Source: Mycobacterium intracellulare ATCC 13950 (GTDB lineage Bacteria; Actinomycetota; Actinomycetes; Mycobacteriales; Mycobacteriaceae). Taken from it: a stretch of 64,000 bases of DNA. Below, in pieces: positions 19,912 to 33,878 of the stretch; positions within the stretch are counted from its first letter, which is position 1; the number at the start of each line of letters is the position of its first letter. The notes under the pieces were generated by a model. It searched no databases and had not been told where the DNA came from. It saw only the letters and a program-made list of their open reading frames with translations. The DNA is taken from the NCBI RefSeq assembly GCF_000277125.1, contig NC_016946.1, positions 4,836,001-4,900,000 of the forward strand, read 5' to 3'. The translations under genes were made by a program, and so were the position numbers.

Positions 19912-20442
19912 ATGTCTGATTTCAGCAACGCGCTGAAGACGGCGATGGCAATGGCGCTCACGGCCGGTTTCGCGTTAGCGGGCGGCGTCACGGCGGCCGC
20001 CGACCCCGCCGGCACCGGCAACTCGTCGGACATCAACACGCTCGCGGCCACGCTCTCGAAGGGCTACGGCTTGAACAACTGCACCGCCCAGAACATCGAC
20101 CGCGGCAGGCAACTGGCCGTACTCACGTGCGGACAAAGCCCCGATCCGAAAGGACCGGCACAGGCCAAGTACGTCCTGTTCACCAGCGCCGAGAACCTGG
20201 CCACCGCGTTTCGGGCCACCATCAAGGAGGACGTCCTGACGCCGTGCGGGGACGCCAACCAGTCGCCGTCCAGTTGGCACAAGGACGGTTCGGCCGCCAA
20301 CGCCGGGCAGGCGGCGTGCGGCACATACCAAAACGCCGCCGAGATCATCTGGACGACGGACGCGAAAAACACGCTGAGCTACCTGCGTGCGTCCAACACC
20401 GACGTCAACGCGCTCTACCAGTGGTGGCGCGCCAACGGTTGA
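19912..20442 (+). CDS. Secreted protein, first of a tandem pair
   Basis: The 176-residue product has a Sec-type signal peptide (SNALKTAMAMALTAGFALAGGVTAAADP, cleavage probably after TAAA or AADP) and no lipobox. The mature part has four cysteines, in NNCTAQN, LTCGQS, TPCGDA and AACGTY, so two disulphides are likely. The end is VNALYQWWRANG. AAGGAG about 8 bases before ATG 19912 fixes the start. I do not recognise a named family; the same fold occurs next door at about half identity. It is probably a small extracellular or periplasmic binding protein, but no function can be assigned. Confidence 0.85.
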   Translation: MSDFSNALKTAMAMALTAGFALAGGVTAAADPAGTGNSSDINTLAATLSKGYGLNNCTAQNIDRGRQLAVLTCGQSPDPKGPAQAKYVLFTSAENLATAFRATIKEDVLTPCGDANQSPSSWHKDGSAANAGQAACGTYQNAAEIIWTTDAKNTLSYLRASNTDVNALYQWWRANG

Positions 20443-20502
20443 CAATCTTCTTGGGGGGCAAGGGGTTTCTGCATCAACCACCCACAACCGCAGGGAGTCA
20501 AA

Positions 20503-21024
20503 ATGTCACATCTGATCACCGCGCTGCGCGTCGCGTCGGCCGCAGCTTTCACGGGCGGTTTGGTCCTCGCGGGCAGCGCCACCGCGGTCGCCGAACCCAA
20601 CACCGGTAGCGCCACGGACATGAACACGCTGGCGGCTTCGCTGTCGAAGGGCTACGGCCTGAACAACTGCAAGCCGCAGGAGCTGACCGAAACCGGCGAA
20701 CTGGCCGAACTGCTTTGCGGGCAGAGCCCCGACTCCGGCGGACCCGGCTCCGGCGTCTACGCGCTCTTCTCCAACAGCACGAACCTGGGCTCCGCCTTCA
20801 GTTCCACCATCAAGGATGTGTCGCTGGCCGCGTGCGGGGACGCCGGGCAGTCGCCGGGAACGTGGAAGCAGAACGGTCAGACCGGCGGCCAGATCGCCTG
20901 CGGCACCTACAAGAACTACGCGACGTTGACCTGGACCACCGACGCCAAGAACGTGCTGGGTCACCTGACCGCGGCCAACGCCGACGTCAACGCGCTCTAC
21001 CAGTGGTGGCGCACGAACGGCTGA
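20503..21024 (+). CDS. Secreted protein, second of the tandem pair
   Basis: The 173-residue paralogue of the preceding product shares NTLAASLSKGYGLNNC, ADVNALYQWWRTNG and all four cysteines (NNCKPQ, LLCGQS, AACGDA, IACGTY). The signal peptide is ALRVASAAAFTGGLVLAGSATAVAEP. AGGGAG about 10 bases upstream marks ATG 20503. The 60-base gap after the first copy suggests one transcript. The conserved cysteines and C-terminal block against variable middles point to a recent duplication with divergence of the exposed surface. Function unknown. The stop lies only three bases from the stop of the convergent SGNH gene. Confidence 0.85.
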   Translation: MSHLITALRVASAAAFTGGLVLAGSATAVAEPNTGSATDMNTLAASLSKGYGLNNCKPQELTETGELAELLCGQSPDSGGPGSGVYALFSNSTNLGSAFSSTIKDVSLAACGDAGQSPGTWKQNGQTGGQIACGTYKNYATLTWTTDAKNVLGHLTAANADVNALYQWWRTNG

Positions 21025-21027
21025 CGT

Positions 21028-22751
<1,724 letters not shown>

Positions 22752-22752
<1 letters not shown>

Positions 22753-23780
22753 TAGTGTGCTCCCACCGGTGCCAGTTCGGAAACGATCTGTTCTGCCGTC
22801 CAGGGCGCCAGCAGGAACCCCGACCGGCCGTGGCCGGCGGCGACCAGCGTGCGCGCGTCCAGGCGATGCACCAACGGCAGATTGTCGGGTGTCATCGGGC
22901 GCAGCCCGGCCCCGCACTCGGCTAGCTCGTATTCACCGAGCGCCGGCAGCACCGCGCAGGCGTCGTCGAGGAGGTCACGCACCCCCGAGACGACCGGGGC
23001 GGTGTCGCGCCCGTGCTCGTATTGGGTCGCGCCGACCACCACGCCGTCCGCGCGCGGCACCAGGTAGACCTGCCGGCCGTGCACCCGGGCGCGAATCACC
23101 CGACGCGGCAACGGCATACAACCTTTGCGCCACCGCAGTCGCAGCACCTCACCCTTGACCGGGCGCACCGGCAGCCCGGGCCACAACGCCGGCGCGTCGA
23201 TGCCGTTGGCGATCACCACCGCGTCGGCCTCGACCGCCGACAGGTCGTGCACCGGCGGCGCCCACCGCACCCCGAGACGCTCGCACTCCGCCTCGAGCGC
23301 GTCGAGCACCGCCCGGTTGTCCACGGCCAGCTCCGTGGGCGCCCGAAAGCCGTGCCGGATGCCCTGCGCGAGTAGGGGTTCCACGTCGCGGGCGGCCGAC
23401 TCCCAGACCACGGGGTGTCCCTGAGCGGACAGCCAGTCCGCCACGGTGCGCAGGTCGGCGGCGTCGGCGCGGTCGACGGCCACCACCAGCGACTCGCGGG
23501 CGGTGACCACTCCGGCCGGCAGGCCGTCGAGGAAACCGCCGTCGCGCCACAACCGCAGGGATTCCAGGCCCAGCCGCAGCAATCGCTCTTCTCCCGGCCA
23601 GCCCTCGCTGTGCGGGGCCAGCATGCCGCCGGCGACCCAGGATGCGCCCCGCTCCCCGCTGCGGTGCACCCGCACCGACCAGCCGGCCTGGGCGGCGCGG
23701 CGCGCCACCGCCAGCCCGATGACGCCGCCGCCGATGACGGCCAGCGACCCCAGCGGTGGGCCCGAAGGCATCCCGGTCAT
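22752..23780 (-). CDS. thiO: Glycine oxidase ThiO
   Basis: ThiO is an FAD enzyme that oxidises glycine to the imine used by ThiG. The dinucleotide fold SLAVIGGGVIGLAVARRAAQ is at about residues 12-31, followed by GASWVAGGMLAPHSE, typical for the family. GLRPMTPDNLPLVH and GHGRSGFLLAPWTA near the C terminus are the second FAD-contact blocks. ATG 23780 (342 residues) is preferred over an upstream ATG at 23804 because the latter lies in the last bases of the riboswitch. It heads the thiO-thiS-thiG-SGNH operon. Confidence 0.96.
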
Positions 23781-23787
23781 TGTCGAG

Positions 23788-23882
23788 CCTCCCTTCGCCG
23801 GCATGATCCGGATCAGGTGTGACGGTAAGGGCAGGTCCTCGCGGCTGTGCCCACTCTCAGCCCCGCTCCCGGGACTCCCGTG
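23788..23882 (-). promoter_or_regulatory. TPP riboswitch of the thiO-thiS-thiG operon
   Basis: Read on the minus strand, the leader has GGGGCTGAGAG (near 23866-23856) and ACCTGATCCGGATCATGCCG (near 23817-23798) followed by GCGAAGGGAGG, the conserved thi-box segments. The end of the aptamer (AGGGAGG) lies about 8-14 bases before the thiO ATG, so, as for thiC, it likely masks the ribosome binding site when TPP is bound. It is the second copy in the window. Confidence 0.93.
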
Positions 23883-23903
23883 TCTGGTGATTCTCTGCGC
23901 TCC

Positions 23904-23921
23904 ACGCTAGCGCGCTAGCGT
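23904..23921. promoter_or_regulatory. Perfect 18-bp palindrome between thiO and thiE
   Basis: ACGCTAGCGCGCTAGCGT is identical to its reverse complement over all 18 bases, with no spacer. It lies 22 bases upstream of the thiO aptamer and 6 bases before the thiE GTG. It could be a repressor site acting on thiE, which has no riboswitch of its own, or a hairpin at its mRNA start. No known regulator motif is recognised. Confidence 0.45.
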
Positions 23922-23927
23922 CTCGGT

Positions 23928-24611
23928 GTGCAGCGTCCCATGGATAGACGACTCTCCGTCCTGGCCACCGCGCGGCTGTATCTGTGCACCGACGCGCGCC
24001 GCGAGCGCGGCGACCTGGCCGAGTTCGCCGACGCCGCCCTGGCCGGCGGCGTGGACATCATCCAGCTGCGCGACAAGGGGTCGGCCGGCGAGCAGCGGTT
24101 CGGGCCGCTGGAGGCGCGCGAGGAACTGGCCGCCTGCGAGATCCTGGCCGACGCCGCCCGCCGGCACGGCGCCCTGTTCGCGGTCAACGACCGCGCCGAC
24201 ATCGCCCGCGCGGCAGGCGCCGACGTGCTGCACCTCGGGCAGGGGGACCTGCCGCTGGACGTCGCGCGCGACATCGTCGGTCCGGACGTGCTGCTCGGGC
24301 TCTCCAGCCACAGCGCCGACCAGGCCGGCGCCGCGGCCGTCAGCGAAGCGGACTACTTCTGCGTCGGCCCCTGCTGGCCGACGCCCACCAAGCCGGACCG
24401 CGCGGCGCCGGGCCTGGGACTCGTCCGCGCCGCCGCCGGGCTCGGGACCGACAAACCGTGGTTCGCGATCGGCGGCATCGACGCGCAGCGACTGCCCGAG
24501 GTGCTCGACTCCGGCGCCCGCCGCGTGGTGGTGGTGCGAGCGATCACCGCGGCGTCCGACCCGCGGGCGGCCGCCCGGCGGCTCAGTTCGGCGCTGGCAG
24601 CAGCGAGCTGA
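23928..24611 (+). CDS. thiE: Thiamine-phosphate synthase ThiE
   Basis: ThiE couples HMP-PP (from ThiC/ThiD) with thiazole phosphate (from ThiG) to thiamine phosphate. The TIM-barrel blocks are clear: [24 protein letters not shown] near residue 45, [20 protein letters not shown] near 84-103, [12 protein letters not shown] near 145 and [14 protein letters not shown] near 181. The length is 227 residues from GTG 23928; ATG 23940 would give a start closer to the M. tuberculosis protein and cannot be excluded. There is no thi box on this strand. The 3' end overlaps mutT3 convergently by 29 bases. Confidence 0.96.
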   Translation: MQRPMDRRLSVLATARLYLCTDARRERGDLAEFADAALAGGVDIIQLRDKGSAGEQRFGPLEAREELAACEILADAARRHGALFAVNDRADIARAAGADVLHLGQGDLPLDVARDIVGPDVLLGLSSHSADQAGAAAVSEADYFCVGPCWPTPTKPDRAAPGLGLVRAAAGLGTDKPWFAIGGIDAQRLPEVLDSGARRVVVVRAITAASDPRAAARRLSSALAAAS

Positions 24612-25215
24612 TCCGTCGGCTCAGCTGCGACGGAACCTCGTCGGCGTCACCCGGCATGCACCACACGAAGACGCCGGCCTCGACCTCGATCGTGCGGGGC
24701 AGATACTGCCGGCGTTCGTCGCCGTGGCCCAGCGGCAACAGCGCCGGCGCGGTGCGCAGCCGTTGCCAGCTGGCCGCGAAGCCCGGATGCAGCGGCAGGT
24801 CGGCCACCTCGTCCTCGGCCACCCACCGCATTTCCGCGCTCTCCCGGTTCGGGACGGTGTGCAACAACTCGTCGGCGTCGGCGACGACGGTCGTGTAACT
24901 CCACCGCGTGCCGCCGATCCCGGCGACCTCGGCGGTGACCAGCGTCGCGCGCACGGCGAGCCGGTCGACGAGCAGCCCGGCCTCCTCGTTCGCCTCGCGG
25001 ACCGCCGTCTGCTCGGGCGTCTCGTGGCTGTCCCGGGCCCCGCCCGGCAGCCCCCAGGTCCCGCCCTGATGGCTCCACACCGCCCGATGTTGCAGCAGCA
25101 CCGCGGGCGTGCCGTCGGCTTGCGGGGCGCGCAGCAAAAGACCGGCGGCGCCGTACCGACCCCAGTAATGGGCGCCGCGCTCCGAGATCACCCAACCGTC
25201 GCCGTCGCCCTGCAC
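24583..25215 (-). CDS. mutT3: NUDIX hydrolase MutT3
   Basis: The 210-residue protein has a complete NUDIX box beginning [20 protein letters not shown] at about residue 58, with the REANEEAG metal-binding core and hydrophobic residues after it. WGLPGG precedes the box. Orthologues are called MutT3; members hydrolyse nucleoside diphosphate derivatives such as oxidised guanine nucleotides. The name rests on synteny with Rv0413, between thiE and glnX. The convergent overlap with thiE is short and falls in both C termini. Confidence 0.9.
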   Translation of the reverse strand: MQGDGDGWVISERGAHYWGRYGAAGLLLRAPQADGTPAVLLQHRAVWSHQGGTWGLPGGARDSHETPEQTAVREANEEAGLLVDRLAVRATLVTAEVAGIGGTRWSYTTVVADADELLHTVPNRESAEMRWVAEDEVADLPLHPGFAASWQRLRTAPALLPLGHGDERRQYLPRTIEVEAGVFVWCMPGDADEVPSQLSRRISSLLPAPN

Positions 25216-25368
25216 GGATCAAGGATAGGCAGACTTGGTTCTTGGCGGTCTTCGGCGCGTCGGCAATTGCGTCGGCCTCCACCCATCCACCCGAACATGC
25301 TCTTAGACTTCGCTTATAGAGGTCCGTGCAGCGAAATCCAGTGGCCAAGAGATGAGGGCTGATCAGAC

Positions 25369-29953
<4,585 letters not shown>

Positions 29954-29992
29954 GGTATTTGCGGGTTTGCCGGTTTGCGCCGCCTGGCGGTT

Positions 29993-30067
29993 TTCCCGCG
30001 TCGGTCTTTCCCGCGTCGGCCCTTCGCGCGTCGGCCTTTCCCGCGTCGGCCTTTCCCGCGTCGGCCC
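29993..30067 (+). repeat. Five tandem 15-bp repeats downstream of pknG
   Basis: The unit TTCCCGCGTCGGCCT occurs at 29993, 30008, 30023, 30038 and 30053 with one to three changes per copy, then breaks off at TTCGCCGTCGAG, which joins directly to a GTGTGAA-type repeat. It begins about 40 bases after the pknG stop. Unit length and lack of unique spacers exclude CRISPR. Such short arrays often vary in copy number between strains. Confidence 0.85.
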
Positions 30068-30073
30068 TTCGCC

Positions 30074-30184
30074 GTCGAGTGTGAATCCTGGGCGTTCAGT
30101 GTGAACCCTGGGCGGCGACACGCCGACAAACCCCGACGTGGGTTCACACTGAAAGCCGTGAGTTCACACTCAAAGTCGGTGATT
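30074..30184. repeat. GTGTGAA-type palindromic intergenic repeat (complete form)
   Basis: Two GTGTGAA words (starting near 30079 and 30099) are followed by GGCGGCGACACGCCGA and then by two inverted words, GGTTCACACTGAAA and GTTCACACTCAAA. Together they make a two-armed inverted repeat with a GGCGACACGCC core. Related copies lie near 31.15, 33.85 and 62.4 kb. The gap from pknG to the next gene (355 bases) contains only this, the 15-bp array and about 120 bases without a visible feature. Confidence 0.75.
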
Positions 30185-30308
30185 CACAGTCGATTTAGCC
30201 GGGGCCTCGCGGACCCGGCGTCAGCCCGTCCGGCGGCTTGCCGTCGCGTGGCCCGCCCTGTGCACAGACGCACTCGCCGACCGTGGTTGACGTGCAATCG
30301 TTCGCGGC

Positions 30309-31172
30309 ATGAGACGAGTGCCGTTCATCGGCAGCGAGGAGTTGGCGTCGGGAAGTCTCAGCCGCCACCAGCTGCGGATGTCCTACCGAGCGGTGTTTCC
30401 GAACGTCTACGTGCCGACGCATGCCGAGGTGCCGCTCGAATTGCGCATTCGGGCGGCCTGGCTGTGGTCGGGGCGGAGGGCGGTCATCGGCGGAGCCGCC
30501 GCGGCCGCGCTGCATGGCGCCCAGTGGATCCCCGACAACGTCCCGGTCGAGCTGATACACACCAACACTCATCCTCCCCGCGGCGTGCTGACACGCCGGG
30601 AAACGCTGTGCGCCGGCGAGACCCAGACCCGCGACGGGCTCGCCGTCACCACTCCGGAGCGGACCGCTTTCGACATCGGACGGCGCGGCGCGGTGCGCTC
30701 GGCCGTGGTGAGGCTGGACGCGCTCGCCCGGGCAACGGGTTTCAAGGTCGACGACGTGCTGGATGTTGCGGCGGCGCATCCTCGCGCACCCGGCGTGCGG
30801 CGATTGGAGGTCGCGCTCGACCTGGTCGACCCCGGCGCTCAGTCCCCCAGGGAGAGCTATCTGCGACTGCTCCTCATCGACGCCGGCCTGGCCCGGCCGC
30901 AGACGCAGATCCCGGTGCTGGGCGCCGACGGCCTACCGTTCGCCTACCTGGATCTGGGCTGGGAGGAATCGCTGGTGGCTGTCGAGTACGACGGCGATCA
31001 CCACCGCACCGACCGGCGCCAATTCGTCAAAGACCTCCGGCGCATGGAGATGCTCGAGGAGATGGGCTGGACCATAGTCCGGGTGGTCGCCGAGGATCGC
31101 CCGGCCAGCATCCTGCGCCGGGTGCGCGAGGCGCTCGCGAAATCGAGTGTGAACCTGGGGCTTTCGGTGTGA
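30309..31172 (+). CDS. DUF559/Vsr-like nuclease-fold protein with AbiEi-like N-terminal part
   Basis: The 287-residue protein combines an N-terminal winged-helix-like region (GSLSRHQLRMSYRAVFPNVY, typical of AbiEi-like transcriptional antitoxins) with a C-terminal PD-(D/E)xK-type domain of the DUF559 class: YLDLGWEESLVAVEYDGDHH and DLRRMEMLEEMGWTIVRV. These proteins are numerous in mycobacteria; nuclease activity has not been shown and no toxin gene is adjacent. The last nine residues (SSVNLGLSV) and the stop codon are encoded by a GTGTGAA-type repeat, so the repeat has reshaped the C terminus. Confidence 0.82.
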   Translation: MRRVPFIGSEELASGSLSRHQLRMSYRAVFPNVYVPTHAEVPLELRIRAAWLWSGRRAVIGGAAAAALHGAQWIPDNVPVELIHTNTHPPRGVLTRRETLCAGETQTRDGLAVTTPERTAFDIGRRGAVRSAVVRLDALARATGFKVDDVLDVAAAHPRAPGVRRLEVALDLVDPGAQSPRESYLRLLLIDAGLARPQTQIPVLGADGLPFAYLDLGWEESLVAVEYDGDHHRTDRRQFVKDLRRMEMLEEMGWTIVRVVAEDRPASILRRVREALAKSSVNLGLSV

Positions 31173-31190
31173 ACCTACGGCGTCGATTAT
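31144..31190. repeat. GTGTGAA-type repeat, left arm beside the IS30 element
   Basis: TCGAGTGTGAACCTGGGGC and TTTCGGTGTGAACC match the first half of the repeat at 30.07 kb. The segment overlaps the 3' end of the DUF559 gene and supplies its stop. Its inverted counterpart lies at 33823-33878, beyond the two insertion sequences, so the pair was probably one palindromic element between convergent genes before the IS30 insertion. Confidence 0.7.
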
Positions 31191-31297
31191 CGGCTTGGGC
31201 TCAAGGGGTGATTGCAACACTTCGTAGTTAGGGGTGTTGATGACGGGTCAGCCTCAGTTGTTGTCGGTGCAGCGCTGAACTACCCCAGGTTTAGTTC

Positions 31298-32224
31298 CTA
31301 CTCGGTTGCGAGGGCCGGGGTCGGCTGGCTCGCATGGTGTGAGGTGCCGGTGAGGGCGGCCTCGTACTCGGCGGGTGGAACGTAGCCGAGGCCTTCGTGC
31401 AGGCGTTCCTGGTTGTACCAGGCCACCCATTCGGCGGTCGAGAGTTCGACATCATCGATGCACCGCCAGGGCTTGCCGCGGTTGATGAGCTCGGTCTTGT
31501 AGGCGGCGTTGACCGCTTCAGCGAGGGCGTTGTCATAACTATCGCCACGCGACCCGACCGAGGGCGCGATCCCCAGTTCAGCCAGCCGGTCGGTATAGGC
31601 CAGCGATAGGTACTGGGATCCGCGGTCGGAATGATGAACCAACTCGGATAGATCGGTATTCGACTGCCACACAGCGTGATTGAATGCTTGAAGTGGGAGG
31701 TCTTCGGTGCGCATCGTGGCCGAGACCGCCCAGCCAACGATCTTCTTCGTGCACGCATCAGTGACGAACGCGGTGTAACAGAACCCCTGCCAGGTCCGCA
31801 CGAACGTGATGTCGGCGACCCATAGCCGGTTCGGTGCAGCAGCCCGGAATTGGCGGTTGACCAGATCGGCCGGCCGGATCGCGGCCGGGTCGCTGATCGT
31901 GGTGAACACCGGCTTGCCCCGCTGGGCGCCGCGCAACCCGGCCTTGCGCATCAACCGGCGGGTTTGTTCACGGCCCAGCTGCCAACCACGCCGTGTCATC
32001 GCCGCGTGCATCTTCTTGACCCCATACACCGAGTAATTCTGCCGGTGCACCGCCTCAAGGTCGGCGATCAGCTGCTCATCGCGGATCTCCCGGTCCGACG
32101 GTGGTCGGGTCCGCGCGGCCCGATAACCCCGCGAGGTGAGGAATCCGGGGATAGCTGCCCGCAGCACTCGGCAGATGAGCTCGACCCCGAACTGATCGCG
32201 ATGAGCATCGATGTAGGCGATCAT
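31298..32224 (-). CDS. IS3-family transposase OrfB (DDE integrase domain)
   Basis: The 308-residue frame has an HTH_21-type N-terminal part (YGVKKMHAAMTRRGWQLGRE) and an rve integrase core with the three catalytic residues in WVADITFVRT, HHSDRGSQYL and DNALAEAVNAAYKTE. Its ATG overlaps the OrfA stop by four bases in the -1 frame, and the OrfB frame stays open 12 codons further upstream, back to a run of six T on its coding strand. OrfB is therefore probably made mainly as an OrfAB fusion by frameshifting. Its stop lies at the inner edge of the left terminal repeat. Confidence 0.95.
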   Translation of the reverse strand: MIAYIDAHRDQFGVELICRVLRAAIPGFLTSRGYRAARTRPPSDREIRDEQLIADLEAVHRQNYSVYGVKKMHAAMTRRGWQLGREQTRRLMRKAGLRGAQRGKPVFTTISDPAAIRPADLVNRQFRAAAPNRLWVADITFVRTWQGFCYTAFVTDACTKKIVGWAVSATMRTEDLPLQAFNHAVWQSNTDLSELVHHSDRGSQYLSLAYTDRLAELGIAPSVGSRGDSYDNALAEAVNAAYKTELINRGKPWRCIDDVELSTAEWVAWYNQERLHEGLGYVPPAEYEAALTGTSHHASQPTPALATE

Positions 32225-32547
32225 TTCGTCGCGGGGCGGTCGAACTCCGCGGCAAAAAACGCAGACGCTGACTTCAAAATCTCGTTAGCCCTGCGCAGTT
32301 CAGCGTTCTCGCGCTTGAGCTTACGGATCTCGGCATGCTCAGAGCTGGTCATGCCCGGCCGTTCACCAGCATCGACTTGGGCCTTGCGTCGCCACCGACG
32401 CACCGACTCCTCCGAAATATTGAGTTTGCTGGCCACAGACTTTATGGCCTCGAACTCCGACACTTCCGAGGCTTCCATCACAGTGTCCAACAACCGCAAC
32501 GCACGCTGCCGAAACTCCGGCGAATACTGACGGGGCATAGCTTCCAA
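32221..32547 (-). CDS. IS3-family transposase OrfA (helix-turn-helix)
   Basis: The 108-residue frame starts just inside the right terminal repeat. It has an HTH region (FEAIKSVASKLNISEESVRR, about residues 32-51) that recognises the element's ends and a leucine-zipper-like C-terminal stretch (RKLKRENAELRRANEIL) for multimerisation. Near the end, codons for AFF run through TTTTTT at 32259-32254, the likely -1 slip site leading into OrfB. Confidence 0.95.
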   Translation of the reverse strand: MEAMPRQYSPEFRQRALRLLDTVMEASEVSEFEAIKSVASKLNISEESVRRWRRKAQVDAGERPGMTSSEHAEIRKLKRENAELRRANEILKSASAFFAAEFDRPATK

Positions 32548-32590
32548 TCCTCCTATAACGGATCGGAACTAAACCCGGGGTAGTTCACGC

Positions 32591-33814
32591 CGGTATTGGG
32601 AGTTGATCGCGTCCGGGGTGTCCTCGGAGGACGCCGGGGTTGCGGTCGGCGTGTCGGCGACGTGCGGCGGCAAGTGGTTTCGCAGGTTTGGTGGTGTGAA
32701 TCCGCGATGGTTAGCCCCTCAGGGGCAGAAACGGCCGCGGTTGTCGGCTGATGAGCGTGAACAGATCATGATCGGCGCCGCTCAGGGCGAATCGATTCGC
32801 TCGATGGCAGCCCGGTTGGGCCGGGCCCCGTCGACAGTCATGCGCGAGATCGCCAACAACGGCGTCATGCGGGGGTATGTGGGCCGTTATCGTTCTCGTT
32901 ACCGCTTCGGAGCCCGCCGAGCGGGCGTGGATGCGAAATCGGGCTATTCGGCGCGGATTGCTCAGCTTCGCAGCGAGCAGCGAGCGCGCCGGCCCAAGAT
33001 CGGCAAGCTGGGTCGCTGCCCTGCGTTGCGTGATCAGGTGCAAGCGTGGTTGGTCAAGAAGTACAGCCCGGAGCAGATTGCCGGGATGTTGGCCACGACG
33101 TATTCCGACCGCCCGGAGATGCAGGTGTCCCACGAAACCATCTACAAGGCGCTCTACGTGCAAGGACGCGGGGAGCTACGCCGCGAGCTGACTAAGTGTT
33201 TGCGGACCGGGCGGGCATTGCGCAAGCCACGGGCCAGAGTCGGCGCCCGTAGCGGCTGCGGCCGAATTCCGGGCATGGTCAACATCAGTGAGCGGCCCGC
33301 TGAGGCCGCTGACCGCGCGGTGCCCGGGCACTGGGAGGGTGACTTAATCCTGGGCAAAAATCAACACTCTCAGATCGGCACCCTGGTCGAACGTTCCACC
33401 GGGTTCGTGCAACTGCTGCACCTGCCCGCCCGTCGCGACCCTGAGACGGTGGCTGATGCGATGATCGCCACCATCAAAACCCTGCCCCAGGCATTGCGGC
33501 GCTCGCTGACCTGGGACCAAGGCCACGAAATGTTGCGCCATGCCCGCATCAGTATCGACGCCGGCATCGACATCTACTTTTGCGATCCACACTCACCCTG
33601 GCAGCGCGGCAGCAACGAAAACACCAATGGCCTATTGCGCCAATACTTTCCGAAAGGCACCGACTTATCCGTGCACTCGGCCGACTACCTCGCCGAAGTC
33701 GCCGCTGAACTCAACGAACGCCCACGCAAACGCTTCGGCTGGGACAGCCCCGCCCAAGTCCTCAACCGGCTACTGTCAAACCCGCCACAAACCACTGTTG
33801 CAACCAAACCTTGA
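32591..33814 (+). pseudogene. IS30-family transposase, 5' end cut off by the IS3 insertion
   Basis: The remaining 407 codons encode an IS30 transposase: HTH region SIRSMAARLGRAPSTVMREI and DDE core GHWEGDLILG, TWDQGHEM and RGSNENTNGLLRQYFPKGTD. The first 12 codons (ATG at 31240, MTGQPQLLSVQR) lie on the far side of the IS3 element; joining 31240-31275 to 32591-33814 gives one uninterrupted 419-residue frame. A TTG at 32603 could start a protein lacking 16 residues, so residual activity is possible. In the present sequence the original start runs into a TGA at the first base of the IS3 end. Confidence 0.9.
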
Positions 33815-33822
33815 AACCACCC

Positions 33823-33878
33823 GGCGTGTCGCCGCCGACGGTTCACGATCAAAGCCCAGGATGCACACTCGACGCCCG
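33823..33878. repeat. GTGTGAA-type repeat, right (inverted) arm after ackA
   Basis: On the minus strand this reads GCGTCGAGTGTGCATCCTGG, then GGCTTTGATCGTGAACC, then GGCGGCGACACGCC: the same order as in the copies at 30.07 and 62.3 kb. It abuts the ackA stop codon. Opposed to the arm at 31144-31190 across the IS30 element. Confidence 0.7.

Larger units (their letters stand above)
31276..32587 (-). mobile_element. IS3-family insertion sequence, complete, with 3-bp target duplication
   Basis: The 1312-bp element has 23-bp terminal inverted repeats differing at one position; the outer ends read TGAACTACCCC at 31276 and GGGGTAGTTCA at 32577-32587. It is flanked by CGC on both sides (31273-31275 and 32588-32590), a 3-bp target duplication as usual for IS3. 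Both reading frames are open. Near-identical ends and intact genes suggest a recent, possibly active insertion. Confidence 0.93.
31201..33814 (+). mobile_element. IS30-family insertion sequence, split by an IS3-family element
   Basis: The ends are imperfect inverted repeats: TCAAGGGGTGATTGCAACA at 31201-31219, and on the opposite strand TCAAGGTTTGGTTGCAACA from 33814 inward; 16 of 19 positions match. The single transposase gene fills the interior. Removing the IS3 element and one copy of CGC restores an element of about 1.3 kb. The transposase stop TGA is the last three bases. I see no certain target duplication for this older insertion. It separates the two arms of an intergenic repeat. Confidence 0.8.

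Noticed and set aside
29993..30067. Possible CRISPR array
   Set aside because: Units of 15 bp follow each other without unique spacers and no cas genes are present; it is a simple tandem repeat.
30309..31172. DUF559 protein as part of a toxin-antitoxin or defence pair
   Set aside because: No partner gene lies next to it; neighbours are repeats and insertion sequences, so a defence system cannot be supported.
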